Source: CAZXDL01 sp964639505
GTDB taxonomy: Bacteria; Patescibacteriota; Saccharimonadia; Saccharimonadales; UBA4665
DNA: 20,356 nucleotides
Reading direction: 5' to 3'
Assembly (NCBI GenBank): GCA_964639505.1
Contig: CAZXDL010000012.1
Span: 1 to 20,356, forward strand
The notes beneath the pieces were generated by a model. It was not told where the DNA came from and did no database searches. It was given only the letters and a program-made list of their open reading frames with translations. Made by a program: the position numbers and the translations under genes. Below are positions 1 through 7,117 of this stretch, piece by piece. Position 1 is the first letter of the stretch. Every line of letters begins with the position of its first letter.

Positions 1-2
1 AG

Positions 3-89
3 ATTGATGCCATCAATGCCAGTGAAAAAGCCCGACAGGCCAAGCTAGAGCGCGAGCAGTTGATCAAAGCATCTTCAAGCAAAAAATAA
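3..89 (+). CDS. 3' end of an unidentified protein (partial)
   Basis: The window opens inside a plus-strand reading frame that gives 28 residues and stops with TAA at 87-89. The visible tail is very charged and helix-prone, alternating Lys/Arg/Glu with Ala and ending in Ser-Ser-Ser-Lys-Lys, like the C-terminus of a coiled-coil or nucleic-acid-associated protein. Too little is present to name a family. It converges on the next gene with a 3-base gap. The other two plus frames stop early, which supports this frame. Confidence 0.5.
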   Translation: MDAINASEKARQAKLEREQLIKASSSKK

Positions 90-92
90 AGA

Positions 93-698
93 TTAGTGCA
101 GAACGTCAAAAACGATCGGAACATGATTGTTCCAACCTGTGTCGACATAAAGTAGTGGTTTGGCAACTCGCTTAGGCACGTTGAAAGATATCTGACCTGT
201 AGCTGTTTTACCTGGAGCTAGCTCTTGAGACTTCAGTGGATTTTTTACATACATCGAGGCGTGCAAAGTTACATAGTCACCCTCTGTACTACGGACATAA
301 AGCTGATTAACCGGAATGAGTGTCTGGGTCGCATCAGTATTATTAGTAATTGAGATGTCCATTGTTAGCATCGTTTCTGTCGGATCGATTGCAAAGGCAT
401 AGTCCATTTTGTCATTTTCGGCAACATTGCTGATAGAGACAGTTTGCGCGCCATTGTTAGCAATTTGGTGGGATGTTAGCACCGCGGTTGTTTCGTCTTG
501 GACTATTATTGGCCGCTGTTGATTATTACTGTTATTGATAATATAAAACGCATTCAAAACAACTAAAGATGTTAGCACAATAATAAAAGCAGCAAATAAT
601 AGGTGGTTTTCGTCTTTAAATTTGCTTAAATGCTTCCACTCTTTTTTTAATTCTTTGCTAACGTCATCGTCCTGCGCAGGTTTTTGCTTTCTTTTCAT
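93..698 (-). CDS. Membrane-anchored DUF4352-like protein (copy 3)
   Basis: 201 residues. A charged cytosolic N-terminus (about 1-32) precedes one TM helix (about 33-54); the rest is a predicted extracellular beta-rich domain. The domain has the pattern of DUF4352-like Ig-fold proteins: a hydrophobic strand ending in an I-x-N-x-(S/T) turn, a YV-x-S-(T/D)-x-G strand, an APG turn before a G-x-I-S-F strand, and a final LYVD...W...P-I-V-F strand. The same landmarks recur in the products at 3245-3733 and 3775-4329, so these are paralogues. It is the last gene of the six-gene minus-strand unit, 11 bases after the large Ig-repeat gene, with a G-rich Shine-Dalgarno (six G) before ATG. Molecular function is unknown; I infer an accessory or binding role in the surface redox system. 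Confidence 0.7.
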   Translation of the reverse strand: MKRKQKPAQDDDVSKELKKEWKHLSKFKDENHLLFAAFIIVLTSLVVLNAFYIINNSNNQQRPIIVQDETTAVLTSHQIANNGAQTVSISNVAENDKMDYAFAIDPTETMLTMDISITNNTDATQTLIPVNQLYVRSTEGDYVTLHASMYVKNPLKSQELAPGKTATGQISFNVPKRVAKPLLYVDTGWNNHVPIVFDVLH

Positions 699-709
699 GT
701 TGCCCCCCC

Positions 710-3244
710 TTATGGTTTTGTCGCGTCATAGTAGCCAACACGGTATCCTGCCAACTGACTGCTACCACTATTATTTTTAGTCGCTGATTGATGATTTTGC
801 GTAGAGCTTCCGCCAGAAGTATAGCCAGGTATGCTGGCTTGGCCGGCAAGTATGGCAGCGATGTTATGGTTACAAGTTGTGCTAGCATTTTCAATACTAC
901 CCGAACCAGCCCCAGGATGCTTCGGTCGGAAGGTGGTTATGTTAATTACCCAGGTTAAGTTCCAACCCCAACAGTTGCCTGGCGCAGCATGACCGGCCAA
1001 GTCACTCGGACCATAGCATGGAGTTAAGCCCGAACAATATACGGGAGCGGCATTGCTTACGGTTAATACAGCTGTGGCAGAATTTGATCCACCGATAGAA
1101 TTAACGCACGTAACGGTGTAGTTATACGTACCAGCCGTGCTTTTCACTCCAGTTGAAATAGGCCCGCCTGATGTAGCCATCGAGCCGGACAATGATCCTC
1201 CGCCTGTACAGGATGTGGCGTTGGTGGAGCTCCACGAATAGGTTGTGCTGGTGCCTGTGTTTATCGAACTGGCACCAAGCGTTACAGAAACCGTTGGCAG
1301 TGCAACCACACTCACTGTAACCGATTTGCTCCCACTCCCGGCGCTGTTGCTACAAGTAATAGTGTACGTTCGACTTCCGGCACTTGAAATCACACCTGTA
1401 CTTGTACTACCACTAGCGCCCGGTGAGGTAACCCAGTTAGATGTCGTGCCACTGGCCGAGCACGATGTTGGGCTGTTGGTTGCGCTCCAGCTAATGGTCG
1501 AGCTGCTACCCGTACTTATAGAACTCGGGCTTGCCGAAATTGTGACAACCGGTGGCTGAGTGGCTGATGTTCCAGAACCCACGCTCAGAGTTGTTTGAGC
1601 GACGTTACTCGGTCCGCCAGCGTTAGAACACTGCAAAGAATATGTATATGTCCTAGCTGTATTAAGTGCGCCTGTACTTTTGCTGCCACTTGATAATGGG
1701 GTAATAGGGCTGGTTAAATCATCGGCTGGCGTACAGCTAGTAGGATTGTTGGTTGCAGTCCAGGTGATGGTCGCGGATTGGCCAGCTGTAATTGAAATAG
1801 GGCTAACGCTGATTGACACAACTGGTGGTGGCGGTAATGACACAGTAAGTGGCACATTTTTTTGGAATCCGGTGCCGCCTTCGTTTATGCAGGTAAGGCT
1901 ATAGATGTAGGTTTTGGCCGTATTCAGTGTGCCAGTGCTTTTACTGCCACTCGAGGTTGGCGTTACAGAAGTTGAACCAGGCCAGTCACCACTCCCAGTA
2001 CATGTGGTTGCAGGGGTTGTGTTGCTGACATTCCATGAAAGTGTCGCGCTATTTCCTACTAGCATTGAAGACGGACTAACGGTCAAAGATACGGTTGGCG
2101 GATTTGGTAAAACCTGGATTGCGGCAACATCTGAAGTAGACCCCGTTGAATTGCTACAGCTTATAGTAAAAGTGTAAGTCCTGATTGTATTTAGTGCACC
2201 GGTATTGAAGCTTCCACTGCCTGGCTTTGTGCCCGACCAGTCACCGCTACCTGTACAACTTGTTGGATTATTGGTTGTAGTCCAGCTAAGAACAGTCGCA
2301 CTGCCTGGTGTAATTGGTCCTACTGGGTTGGCAGAGATATTAACAATCGGCAGACCAGCATATGCAGCCGGTAATGCCGTAACCTCAACTGTCGCCGGTA
2401 TTTCACCACTCTCGCCTGCACTATTGGCGCATTTTATCTTAAAATAGTACTGTTTTTCCGTGTTAAGCGGTCCGACTTTTTCGGAACCACTGGCTGACTT
2501 TATGCCGCTCCAATCGCCGCTTGCAGTACAAGATGAGGGATTATTGGTAGCTTCCCATTTTAAAGTTGTGTATCCGCCAGTATAGATCCCTCCGGAAGGA
2601 GTAGCAGAAATCGTAACACTTGGACGCGTCAAGGGGTTACCTGTGCCGCCACTGCTGGCTGGCAGAGTAGTACCAACCGGCACAGATGAAAAGCCGGTAC
2701 CCGTGTCTGTCTTGCAGGTAAGCGTGAATAAATAACTTTGCAGCTTAGTTAATGTTGGCGAGTTTTCAGTGCCTGTTGGCTTCTTATTGCCAGACCAATC
2801 ATCGCTGGCATCACATGTCTTAGGATTTTTGGTTGCGCTCCAATTTAATTTAACCGTCTTTCCCACGAGTGTAGTGGCTGGATCTGCAGTGAAGGTAATT
2901 TCAGGGCAGTTTTGACCAATACAGGCTCCTTTGCCAGTTGCAATTCCGCCCCCGGGTAGCGCATCGGCATTTTTAACGCTGCCGCTAACTTGAGCTGGCG
3001 GCTTAGGTAATGTATCGAGCCCGTGAGATTTTTTGAAATCTTTATCATTTGCTAAAACAACAAAAATGGCAGTTGCGACCATTGTCACGCTGATAACAAC
3101 AGCTGAGCCAGCCGTGATAATTTTTGTTGTGCGATTAGCGGTAAGTGCCTTAACAAAACCAGACTCTTTCAGCCGCTTTAATGGACCGGGTGGATCCGGC
3201 ACATTCATCTGTATAACAACTGGTTCGAGCGGTTCGAGTGTCAT
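710..3244 (-). CDS. Large exported protein: seven Ig-like repeats and a cytochrome-b5-like C-terminal domain
   Basis: 844 residues. A proline-rich cytosolic segment (1-41) precedes one TM helix (about 42-65), giving an N-in, C-out topology. A linker leads to seven Ig-like repeats (about 114-735), each near 89 residues with two Cys, one after an N-x-P-x-S-C turn and one in a Y-x-(F/Y)-x-(I/L)-x-C strand, placed for an intradomain disulfide. The last 109 residues (736-844) resemble cytochrome b5: a Y-x-x-x-(D/E)-(L/I) helix start, N-C-W (757-759), V-I-N-I-T-x-F, then His776-Pro-Gly exactly four residues after that Phe, as in the heme-binding HPGG motif. A candidate second ligand is His818 (or His793), farther away than usual. 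The start directly follows the stop of the upstream gene, with a GAGGTGG Shine-Dalgarno. I infer a surface stalk carrying a redox or ligand-binding tip. The b5 call rests on motifs only. Confidence 0.72.
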   Translation of the reverse strand: MTLEPLEPVVIQMNVPDPPGPLKRLKESGFVKALTANRTTKIITAGSAVVISVTMVATAIFVVLANDKDFKKSHGLDTLPKPPAQVSGSVKNADALPGGGIATGKGACIGQNCPEITFTADPATTLVGKTVKLNWSATKNPKTCDASDDWSGNKKPTGTENSPTLTKLQSYLFTLTCKTDTGTGFSSVPVGTTLPASSGGTGNPLTRPSVTISATPSGGIYTGGYTTLKWEATNNPSSCTASGDWSGIKSASGSEKVGPLNTEKQYYFKIKCANSAGESGEIPATVEVTALPAAYAGLPIVNISANPVGPITPGSATVLSWTTTNNPTSCTGSGDWSGTKPGSGSFNTGALNTIRTYTFTISCSNSTGSTSDVAAIQVLPNPPTVSLTVSPSSMLVGNSATLSWNVSNTTPATTCTGSGDWPGSTSVTPTSSGSKSTGTLNTAKTYIYSLTCINEGGTGFQKNVPLTVSLPPPPVVSISVSPISITAGQSATITWTATNNPTSCTPADDLTSPITPLSSGSKSTGALNTARTYTYSLQCSNAGGPSNVAQTTLSVGSGTSATQPPVVTISASPSSISTGSSSTISWSATNSPTSCSASGTTSNWVTSPGASGSTSTGVISSAGSRTYTITCSNSAGSGSKSVTVSVVALPTVSVTLGASSINTGTSTTYSWSSTNATSCTGGGSLSGSMATSGGPISTGVKSTAGTYNYTVTCVNSIGGSNSATAVLTVSNAAPVYCSGLTPCYGPSDLAGHAAPGNCWGWNLTWVINITTFRPKHPGAGSGSIENASTTCNHNIAAILAGQASIPGYTSGGSSTQNHQSATKNNSGSSQLAGYRVGYYDATKP
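1040..2905 (-). repeat. Seven tandem Ig-like domain repeats (coding)
   Basis: Within the 844-residue surface protein, seven consecutive units share P-x-V-x-(I/V)-(S/T) starts, a G-x-x-(T/S)-x-L-x-W strand, (N/T)-x-P-x-S-C, D/N-W-x-G, S-G-S-x-x-(T/V)-G and Y-x-(F/Y)-x-(I/L)-x-C-x-N-x-x-G. The DNA is also partly repetitive; for example, a cttttgctgccact/cttttactgccact element recurs near 1680 and 1940. Units 5-7 look more Ser/Thr-rich than units 1-3. One more unit of the same type is in the product of 4338-5117. Confidence 0.8.
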
Positions 3245-3733
3245 TTAAAGACCCACCTCTACAGGCCAGCTTGCACTTTCTGGCTGATAAATAAGTTTGG
3301 ACGCGGTACGACCTAAGGGTAAGTCGAAATCCACATAATCCGACCAGCTTTGACCTACGGCCACCGCACCACCGATAACCTGTCCGGGCGCATTGTATTT
3401 TGCTGTCATGGGGTGACTGTTTCCCAAGTCATCGATCAGCTGCATCTGAAGGCCAGGTGATATCTGCAAGACCTGCCCTGATTTATTGATAATATTTAGA
3501 CCTAGACTCACTCTTTGGAGCTGAGTATTAGGGTCGGCAGGGTACTGTTTTTTATCTGTCAGCTTAATATCTATACCTAATGAGCTGCCAGATGACAAAA
3601 GCTTACCAAGCCCTGGCGCATCGGCACTTGAGTTATTTAACAGGCGATAACCACCGATTAAAGCAAAAAAAGACACGATTAAAACCATAGCAAGCAGCAT
3701 TAAATTTTTTCTTTTTTGTTGAACTGCTCTCAT
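3245..3733 (-). CDS. Membrane-anchored DUF4352-like protein (copy 2)
   Basis: 162 residues. A short basic N-terminus (MRAVQQKRKN) is followed by one TM helix (about 11-29) and an extracellular beta domain. The domain shares landmarks with its two paralogues in the cluster: L-x-I-x-N-x-(S/T), a Leu-rich strand ending D-D-L-G, a V-G-Q turn before Y-V-D-F-D, and a final L-I-Y-Q-P...W-P-V strand. It starts 41 bases after the previous gene with GAAGG about 7 bases before ATG, and its TAA is directly followed by the ATG of the large Ig-repeat gene, so the two are probably translationally coupled. No catalytic motif is visible. Function is unknown; the coupling suggests equal production with the surface stalk protein. 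Confidence 0.7.
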   Translation of the reverse strand: MRAVQQKRKNLMLLAMVLIVSFFALIGGYRLLNNSSADAPGLGKLLSSGSSLGIDIKLTDKKQYPADPNTQLQRVSLGLNIINKSGQVLQISPGLQMQLIDDLGNSHPMTAKYNAPGQVIGGAVAVGQSWSDYVDFDLPLGRTASKLIYQPESASWPVEVGL

Positions 3734-3774
3734 CTCAAGCCTTCGTTATAGCCTCTAGCATCTTAACCCACGCG

Positions 3775-4329
3775 CTACTGAAGTTCAATAGGGATAACCC
3801 CTCCGCTCCAAATAGCATCGATATAAAGCTTTTGCGATTTGTCTTTAGCAACTAAGTAGCTTAACTGCCCAGAGATTTGCTCTCCTGGCAGCAACTCGCC
3901 TGCCCGAAAAGGCTGATCTAGATTATATGGGGTAAGATTTGTAACCTTACCGTCAGTAGATTTTACGTATGTATCAGTACTCGGCAAAACATTGATGGGT
4001 TTGCCTGAGGTGTTTTTGATAGTCAGGCCGACAATCAGATATTTCATTCCTTCGGGAGCCACAAAATGCCCCTTTCCGGCGGCTGATGTAACCGAACTGA
4101 CCTTGACGGCTACCGAACCCATGCTTACCGTTACTCCCTTAGAATAGCCAGCAAACGGAATAGGCGCATCTTTTTGATCGTTTTGTGTCCAAAGTGATAA
4201 ACCAAGCAAAACAATTGCTACCGCCAACAAAGTCGTATTCACATAGAAAATTTGTTTTGCGCTGAGACCATCTAGAAAACTCTTATTAGGCTTTGTACTC
4301 TTTTTAGATGCGGATCTGCTTTTGGCCAT
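3775..4329 (-). CDS. Membrane-anchored DUF4352-like protein (copy 1)
   Basis: 184 residues. A Lys/Ser-rich cytosolic N-terminus (1-25) is followed by one TM helix (about 27-47) and an extracellular beta domain with the pattern typical of DUF4352: a G-M-K-Y-L-I-V-G-L strand, I-K-N-T-S-G-K-P, Y-V-K-S-T-D-G, a L-x-P-G-E turn before the G-x-L-S-Y strand, and a closing L-Y-I-D...G-V-I-P-I-E-L. It is the clearest family member of the three paralogues. The stop codon of the preceding gene lies inside its Shine-Dalgarno (TAAGGAG, 5 bases before ATG), a strong coupling signal. Function is unknown. DUF4352-type domains occur widely in exported bacterial proteins, so a structural or binding role is inferred rather than catalysis. 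Confidence 0.75.
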   Translation of the reverse strand: MAKSRSASKKSTKPNKSFLDGLSAKQIFYVNTTLLAVAIVLLGLSLWTQNDQKDAPIPFAGYSKGVTVSMGSVAVKVSSVTSAAGKGHFVAPEGMKYLIVGLTIKNTSGKPINVLPSTDTYVKSTDGKVTNLTPYNLDQPFRAGELLPGEQISGQLSYLVAKDKSQKLYIDAIWSGGVIPIELQ

Positions 4330-4337
4330 ATTTCTCC

Positions 4338-5117
4338 TTAAGGCTTACTGGAATCATAAAAGCCGACAAAATAACCTTGATAATTGGCATCTGAACTGCT
4401 TTTTGCCCCAAGCTGATGATCGTGGCCTGACGGATAATCACCGGCGCCAACTTGACCACTGATTGATGGAAGTAAGTTTTTGCCGCAGACACCACCGACT
4501 TGAATGCTGTTCACCCCACTACGACTTACATGATAACCACTGTCAAATCCTGACACGTTAATAACCTTATCGCCGAGCCATCCCCAACAATTGCCTGCTG
4601 AGCCATGCCGAGCTATCTCTCCCGCGCTGTAACATGGGGTACGGCCGCCACAATACGTAGCGGTAGACGTACCCTGCGAGCTGCCGCCAGATGTGTTACC
4701 TTTCGGTGCGCTTGGTGCAGGGGCGTTCGCCGGACCAACAGCCACAGTAACTGTAGCAGTGCCAGAGCCACCGGCATTCTTGCAAGTTAAGGTGTATTTA
4801 TAGCTGCCTGGGGTCGTTATTTTACCTGTGCTCTCTGCCCCAAATGGCGTCTTTACGCCCGACCAGCTGTCACTTGCAACACACTCTTTTGGACTATTTG
4901 TCGTTTCCCAGCTCAAAGCGCTGAAATTACCGGCAGTAATTGCATCGGGCTTCGCAGTAACTGTTACTGTCGGAGCCAGAACAGCCGGGGCTTGATTTGT
5001 TGGCACTGCCAGGACGTCTTTTTTTGGACTAGGAGCAAAGAAACCGATTATAACTAAGGCATTCATACCTATACACGTGATAATCATTGTGACCGCTACT
5101 AAACGCCTAAGCCACAT
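4338..5117 (-). CDS. Exported protein with one Ig-like domain and a cytochrome-b5-like domain
   Basis: 259 residues. A short basic N-terminus (MWLRR) and one TM helix (6-27) give N-in, C-out topology. One Ig-like domain (about 49-132) of the same type as in the 844-residue protein follows, then a Gly/Ser linker and a C-terminal domain (155-259) homologous to that of the larger protein: shared Y-C-x-G-x-T-P-C-Y, N-C-W-G-W (176-180), V-I-N-(V/I)-(S/T)-x-F, and a common G-Y-x-V-G-(F/Y)-Y-D end. The segment Y-S-A-G-E-I-A-x-H...N-C-W...K-V-x-x-V fits cytochrome b5. The HPGG motif is degraded: His196 lies five rather than four residues after the Phe, with no following Pro-Gly. His232/His234 are candidate second ligands. 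It starts 42 bases after the flavocytochrome gene, with AAGG before ATG. Heme binding is less certain than in the larger protein. Confidence 0.7.
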   Translation of the reverse strand: MWLRRLVAVTMIITCIGMNALVIIGFFAPSPKKDVLAVPTNQAPAVLAPTVTVTAKPDAITAGNFSALSWETTNSPKECVASDSWSGVKTPFGAESTGKITTPGSYKYTLTCKNAGGSGTATVTVAVGPANAPAPSAPKGNTSGGSSQGTSTATYCGGRTPCYSAGEIARHGSAGNCWGWLGDKVINVSGFDSGYHVSRSGVNSIQVGGVCGKNLLPSISGQVGAGDYPSGHDHQLGAKSSSDANYQGYFVGFYDSSKP

Positions 5118-5159
5118 GACCTTGACCTATATTTCTGATAACTATTTTGCGTAAAATAA

Positions 5160-6563
5160 TCATGACATCGCAAATTCTTCACTATGTATTCTGGCTCCAG
5201 CCACGCCTTTGGCGCGAAATTGCTTTCTTAATGATTTCATCATTGGTGGCGGTCCGCAAATAAAAATGTCTTTTCCTGCTAATCCATTGCTCTTTTTTTC
5301 AATGAAATCGGCACTTAGGTGATCATTATGTTGACCAGCTATATAGGGTATAACTCTAAAATTAGCATAGTTTATTTTTGCTTTCCCATAAAGAGCCGCC
5401 CAGTCAATCAGTTCGCTCTCGCTTTTTACTGCATAATATAGATCTACTTTGTAGTCGGTTTCAGGCAGACTCTTGGCCATTGAGATAAACGGCGTGATAC
5501 CTATGCCACCGGCAACCCAAATCTGGTTGTGGTTTTTAAAATTCGTATAGCTAAATCGTCCATATGCCCCCTCGATTTTAGCCAATGCGCCCGGCATAAT
5601 ATCTACCAGAGAATTTGTGTAATCGCCTAGGCCTTTTACGCTAACTTCTAAAAACTCGTCTTTCCCCCCTGAGCTAATCGAAAAAGGATGCCATTCTTTA
5701 CTAAGTTTTGTGCCACTGTTGGTGAATCTAACAAAAATAAACTGACCGGGCTTATAAGACATCGCATCACCGACCGGCCGCATCTTTAATTTTGTAACAT
5801 TGCCGGCAACAACCTTAACATCGTCCACGCTATAGTCGTAGTGTCTGATTAAAATACTCCCTGCTAAGGTCCTGTAGACAAAAGCCACCAAACCAATTGC
5901 GGTCAGCGTCAAAATATAATATTTGAGAAAAGTATGCGTGGAGGTATCACTGGCGATAAACAACACATGCAAACCACCAATAAAAAACGCTAGCCCAAGA
6001 AACTTATGGGTAAACAGCCAGATTCGGTAGGGCAATTTAACAAAAAACGTCACCAGCAGCAGGCCTACCAGTCCCCAAAAAGCTATAAAACCAAAGAACA
6101 GCGCCCACTGCTCCAGTACTATTGGGTGATAAAACGACTCTTTATTAAACAGGGCTGATATAGGGGCTAGACCATTCGGCACCAATATCAATGCTGCTTC
6201 TTTAAGCGAAGTTGTTACATATCGTAGTGATAAAAATAACGGATGAAAAGCCAAAAATACCAACGCTAATCCACCCAACATATGGTGGGCGATATATACT
6301 CTATTAAGCCCGCCAAAAAATCTTTCCAAAAAGCGAAGCCTTGTTGCGTATACCAAATTTAAAGCGAACATCACCATTCCCACCAGACCAGTTACGCGGC
6401 CTAAATTCAACATTATTGGTGCAAAGCCGTGAATAGTGCTCAATGGGTGAATTTGTATCCAAAGTATTACCGGGACCAAGCAAAGAAATATAGTCACCCC
6501 CCAACCTAGGAGATGTTCCAGCCGGAAGCTAATAACTACCTGTCGTTCGCCACGTGGTTGCAT
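5160..6563 (-). CDS. Ferric reductase / NOX-type transmembrane flavocytochrome
   Basis: 467 residues. Six TM helices (about 18-36, 47-73, 89-109, 148-174, 182-205, 213-235) form a ferric-reductase-like heme domain. Helix 3 has His93/His94 with His107 and helix 5 has His186 with His199, the 13-14 spacing that holds two stacked hemes in this family. The cytosolic part is a ferredoxin-NADP+-reductase-type module: P-G-Q-F (272-275), H-P-F-S-I-S (292-297) for FAD, E-G-A-Y-G (331-335), G-G-I-G-I-T-P (352-358) and C-G-P-P-P-M (436-441) for NAD(P)H. The family moves electrons from cytosolic NAD(P)H through FAD and heme to an acceptor outside the membrane (metal, oxygen or a protein). It leads the unit that also encodes cytochrome-b5-like surface proteins. 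There is no Shine-Dalgarno before ATG, and a good promoter lies upstream. The final acceptor is unknown. Confidence 0.88.
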   Translation of the reverse strand: MQPRGERQVVISFRLEHLLGWGVTIFLCLVPVILWIQIHPLSTIHGFAPIMLNLGRVTGLVGMVMFALNLVYATRLRFLERFFGGLNRVYIAHHMLGGLALVFLAFHPLFLSLRYVTTSLKEAALILVPNGLAPISALFNKESFYHPIVLEQWALFFGFIAFWGLVGLLLVTFFVKLPYRIWLFTHKFLGLAFFIGGLHVLFIASDTSTHTFLKYYILTLTAIGLVAFVYRTLAGSILIRHYDYSVDDVKVVAGNVTKLKMRPVGDAMSYKPGQFIFVRFTNSGTKLSKEWHPFSISSGGKDEFLEVSVKGLGDYTNSLVDIMPGALAKIEGAYGRFSYTNFKNHNQIWVAGGIGITPFISMAKSLPETDYKVDLYYAVKSESELIDWAALYGKAKINYANFRVIPYIAGQHNDHLSADFIEKKSNGLAGKDIFICGPPPMMKSLRKQFRAKGVAGARIHSEEFAMS

Positions 6564-6580
6564 TATTTTTAGTTGCGTCT

Positions 6581-6609
6581 ACTCTATTGTGTCCCTGTAA
6601 GCATAACAA
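6581..6609 (-). promoter_or_regulatory. Promoter of the surface redox operon
   Basis: On the minus strand, TTGTTA (6604-6609) and TAGAGT (6581-6586) are separated by exactly 17 bases. Transcription would start near 6574, giving a leader of roughly 10 bases before the ATG at 6563, with no Shine-Dalgarno. Confidence 0.5.
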
Positions 6610-6629
6610 TTATGAATTGCGCCCGCAAT
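6602..6629. promoter_or_regulatory. Two perfect inverted repeats between divergent promoters (candidate operator)
   Basis: CATAA-CAA-TTATG (6602-6614) is followed after one base by ATTGCG-CC-CGCAAT (6616-6629). The first overlaps the -35 of the flavocytochrome operon; the second lies about 17 bases upstream of the extended -10 of the cupredoxin-like gene. A further TTATG is at 6636-6640. A shared regulator is inferred; no binding protein is identified. Confidence 0.35.
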
Positions 6630-6645
6630 GACCGCTTATGAGATG

Positions 6646-6654
6646 TGATATGCT
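6646..6654 (+). promoter_or_regulatory. Extended -10 for the cupredoxin-like gene, leaderless start
   Basis: TGATATGCT fits an extended -10 (TGn-TATnnT). The hexamer ends six bases before the ATG at 6661, so the transcript would begin at or next to the start codon. No Shine-Dalgarno and no convincing -35 are seen. Confidence 0.45.
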
Positions 6655-6660
6655 CAGTTC

Positions 6661-7065
6661 ATGAAACGTGGGCCAACGGTTTTGTTAATAATAGGCCTGA
6701 TTTTGGCAGGTCTTACGGTTTTTGTGTTTATGAGCGTAGTGTCCGATAAATATATAACTGACAAAAATGCTGAAAAAGCCTGCCCTCCGAACCGACCCAA
6801 TCATCTTGTTGTAGTTCAAAATAATATTGTGAATCCCGCTCTGACCACTGCGCCGCGATGCGACACCTTAACGATCAAAAATGCCGACAACAAGATTCGG
6901 CTAATCGGATTTGGTGAGCATGATAGACATCAAGCCTATGACGGTGTTGCACAAAGACAGTTAAAAGCTAATGAAAGCTTTACAATTACGCTCTATAAAA
7001 AAGGCACTTTTAGTTTTCATGATCACTATCAAGACGAAGCTCAGGGAAGCTTTACGGTTAACTAA
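6661..7065 (+). CDS. Membrane-anchored cupredoxin-like protein
   Basis: 134 residues. A basic start (MKRG) and one TM helix or uncleaved signal (about 7-27) lead to an extracellular domain of about 95 residues. The domain ends G-T-F-S-F-H-D-H-x-x-x-x-x-x-G-S-F-T-V, the shape of the last two strands of small cupredoxins (G-x-Y-x-(Y/F)-x-x-x-H...G-x-(I/V)-x-V), and has an earlier C-D-T-L-T-I-K-N strand. The usual Cys and Met copper ligands are absent. His87 or His90 and His120/His122 could form a His-only site, and Cys41/Cys67 could form a disulfide. It is divergent from the flavocytochrome operon and shares its control region. I infer a role in the same extracytoplasmic electron or metal chemistry; actual copper binding is unproven. 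Confidence 0.6.
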   Translation: MKRGPTVLLIIGLILAGLTVFVFMSVVSDKYITDKNAEKACPPNRPNHLVVVQNNIVNPALTTAPRCDTLTIKNADNKIRLIGFGEHDRHQAYDGVAQRQLKANESFTITLYKKGTFSFHDHYQDEAQGSFTVN

Positions 7066-7103
7066 ATCAGTTAATTTACTGGCCGGCTGGGGTGGTTTTG
7101 CCT

Positions 7104-7109
7104 TATACT
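7104..7109 (+). promoter_or_regulatory. Putative -10 of the adenosine kinase-ahcY operon
   Basis: TATACT ends eight bases before the ATG at 7118, which has no Shine-Dalgarno. A near-leaderless transcript is inferred. No good -35 is seen at the expected distance. Confidence 0.4.
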
Positions 7110-7117
7110 AGTAGAGC

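Noticed and set aside
1245..2447. Four plus-strand open frames antisense to the Ig-repeat gene
   Set aside because: They are Val/Leu-rich shadows of the repeated Thr/Ser/Gly codons on the minus strand, with no motif, no start signal and no family.
1040..2905. Repeats here as a CRISPR or other noncoding array
   Set aside because: The period is about 270 bases, units are degenerate in DNA and conserved in protein, with an open frame throughout.
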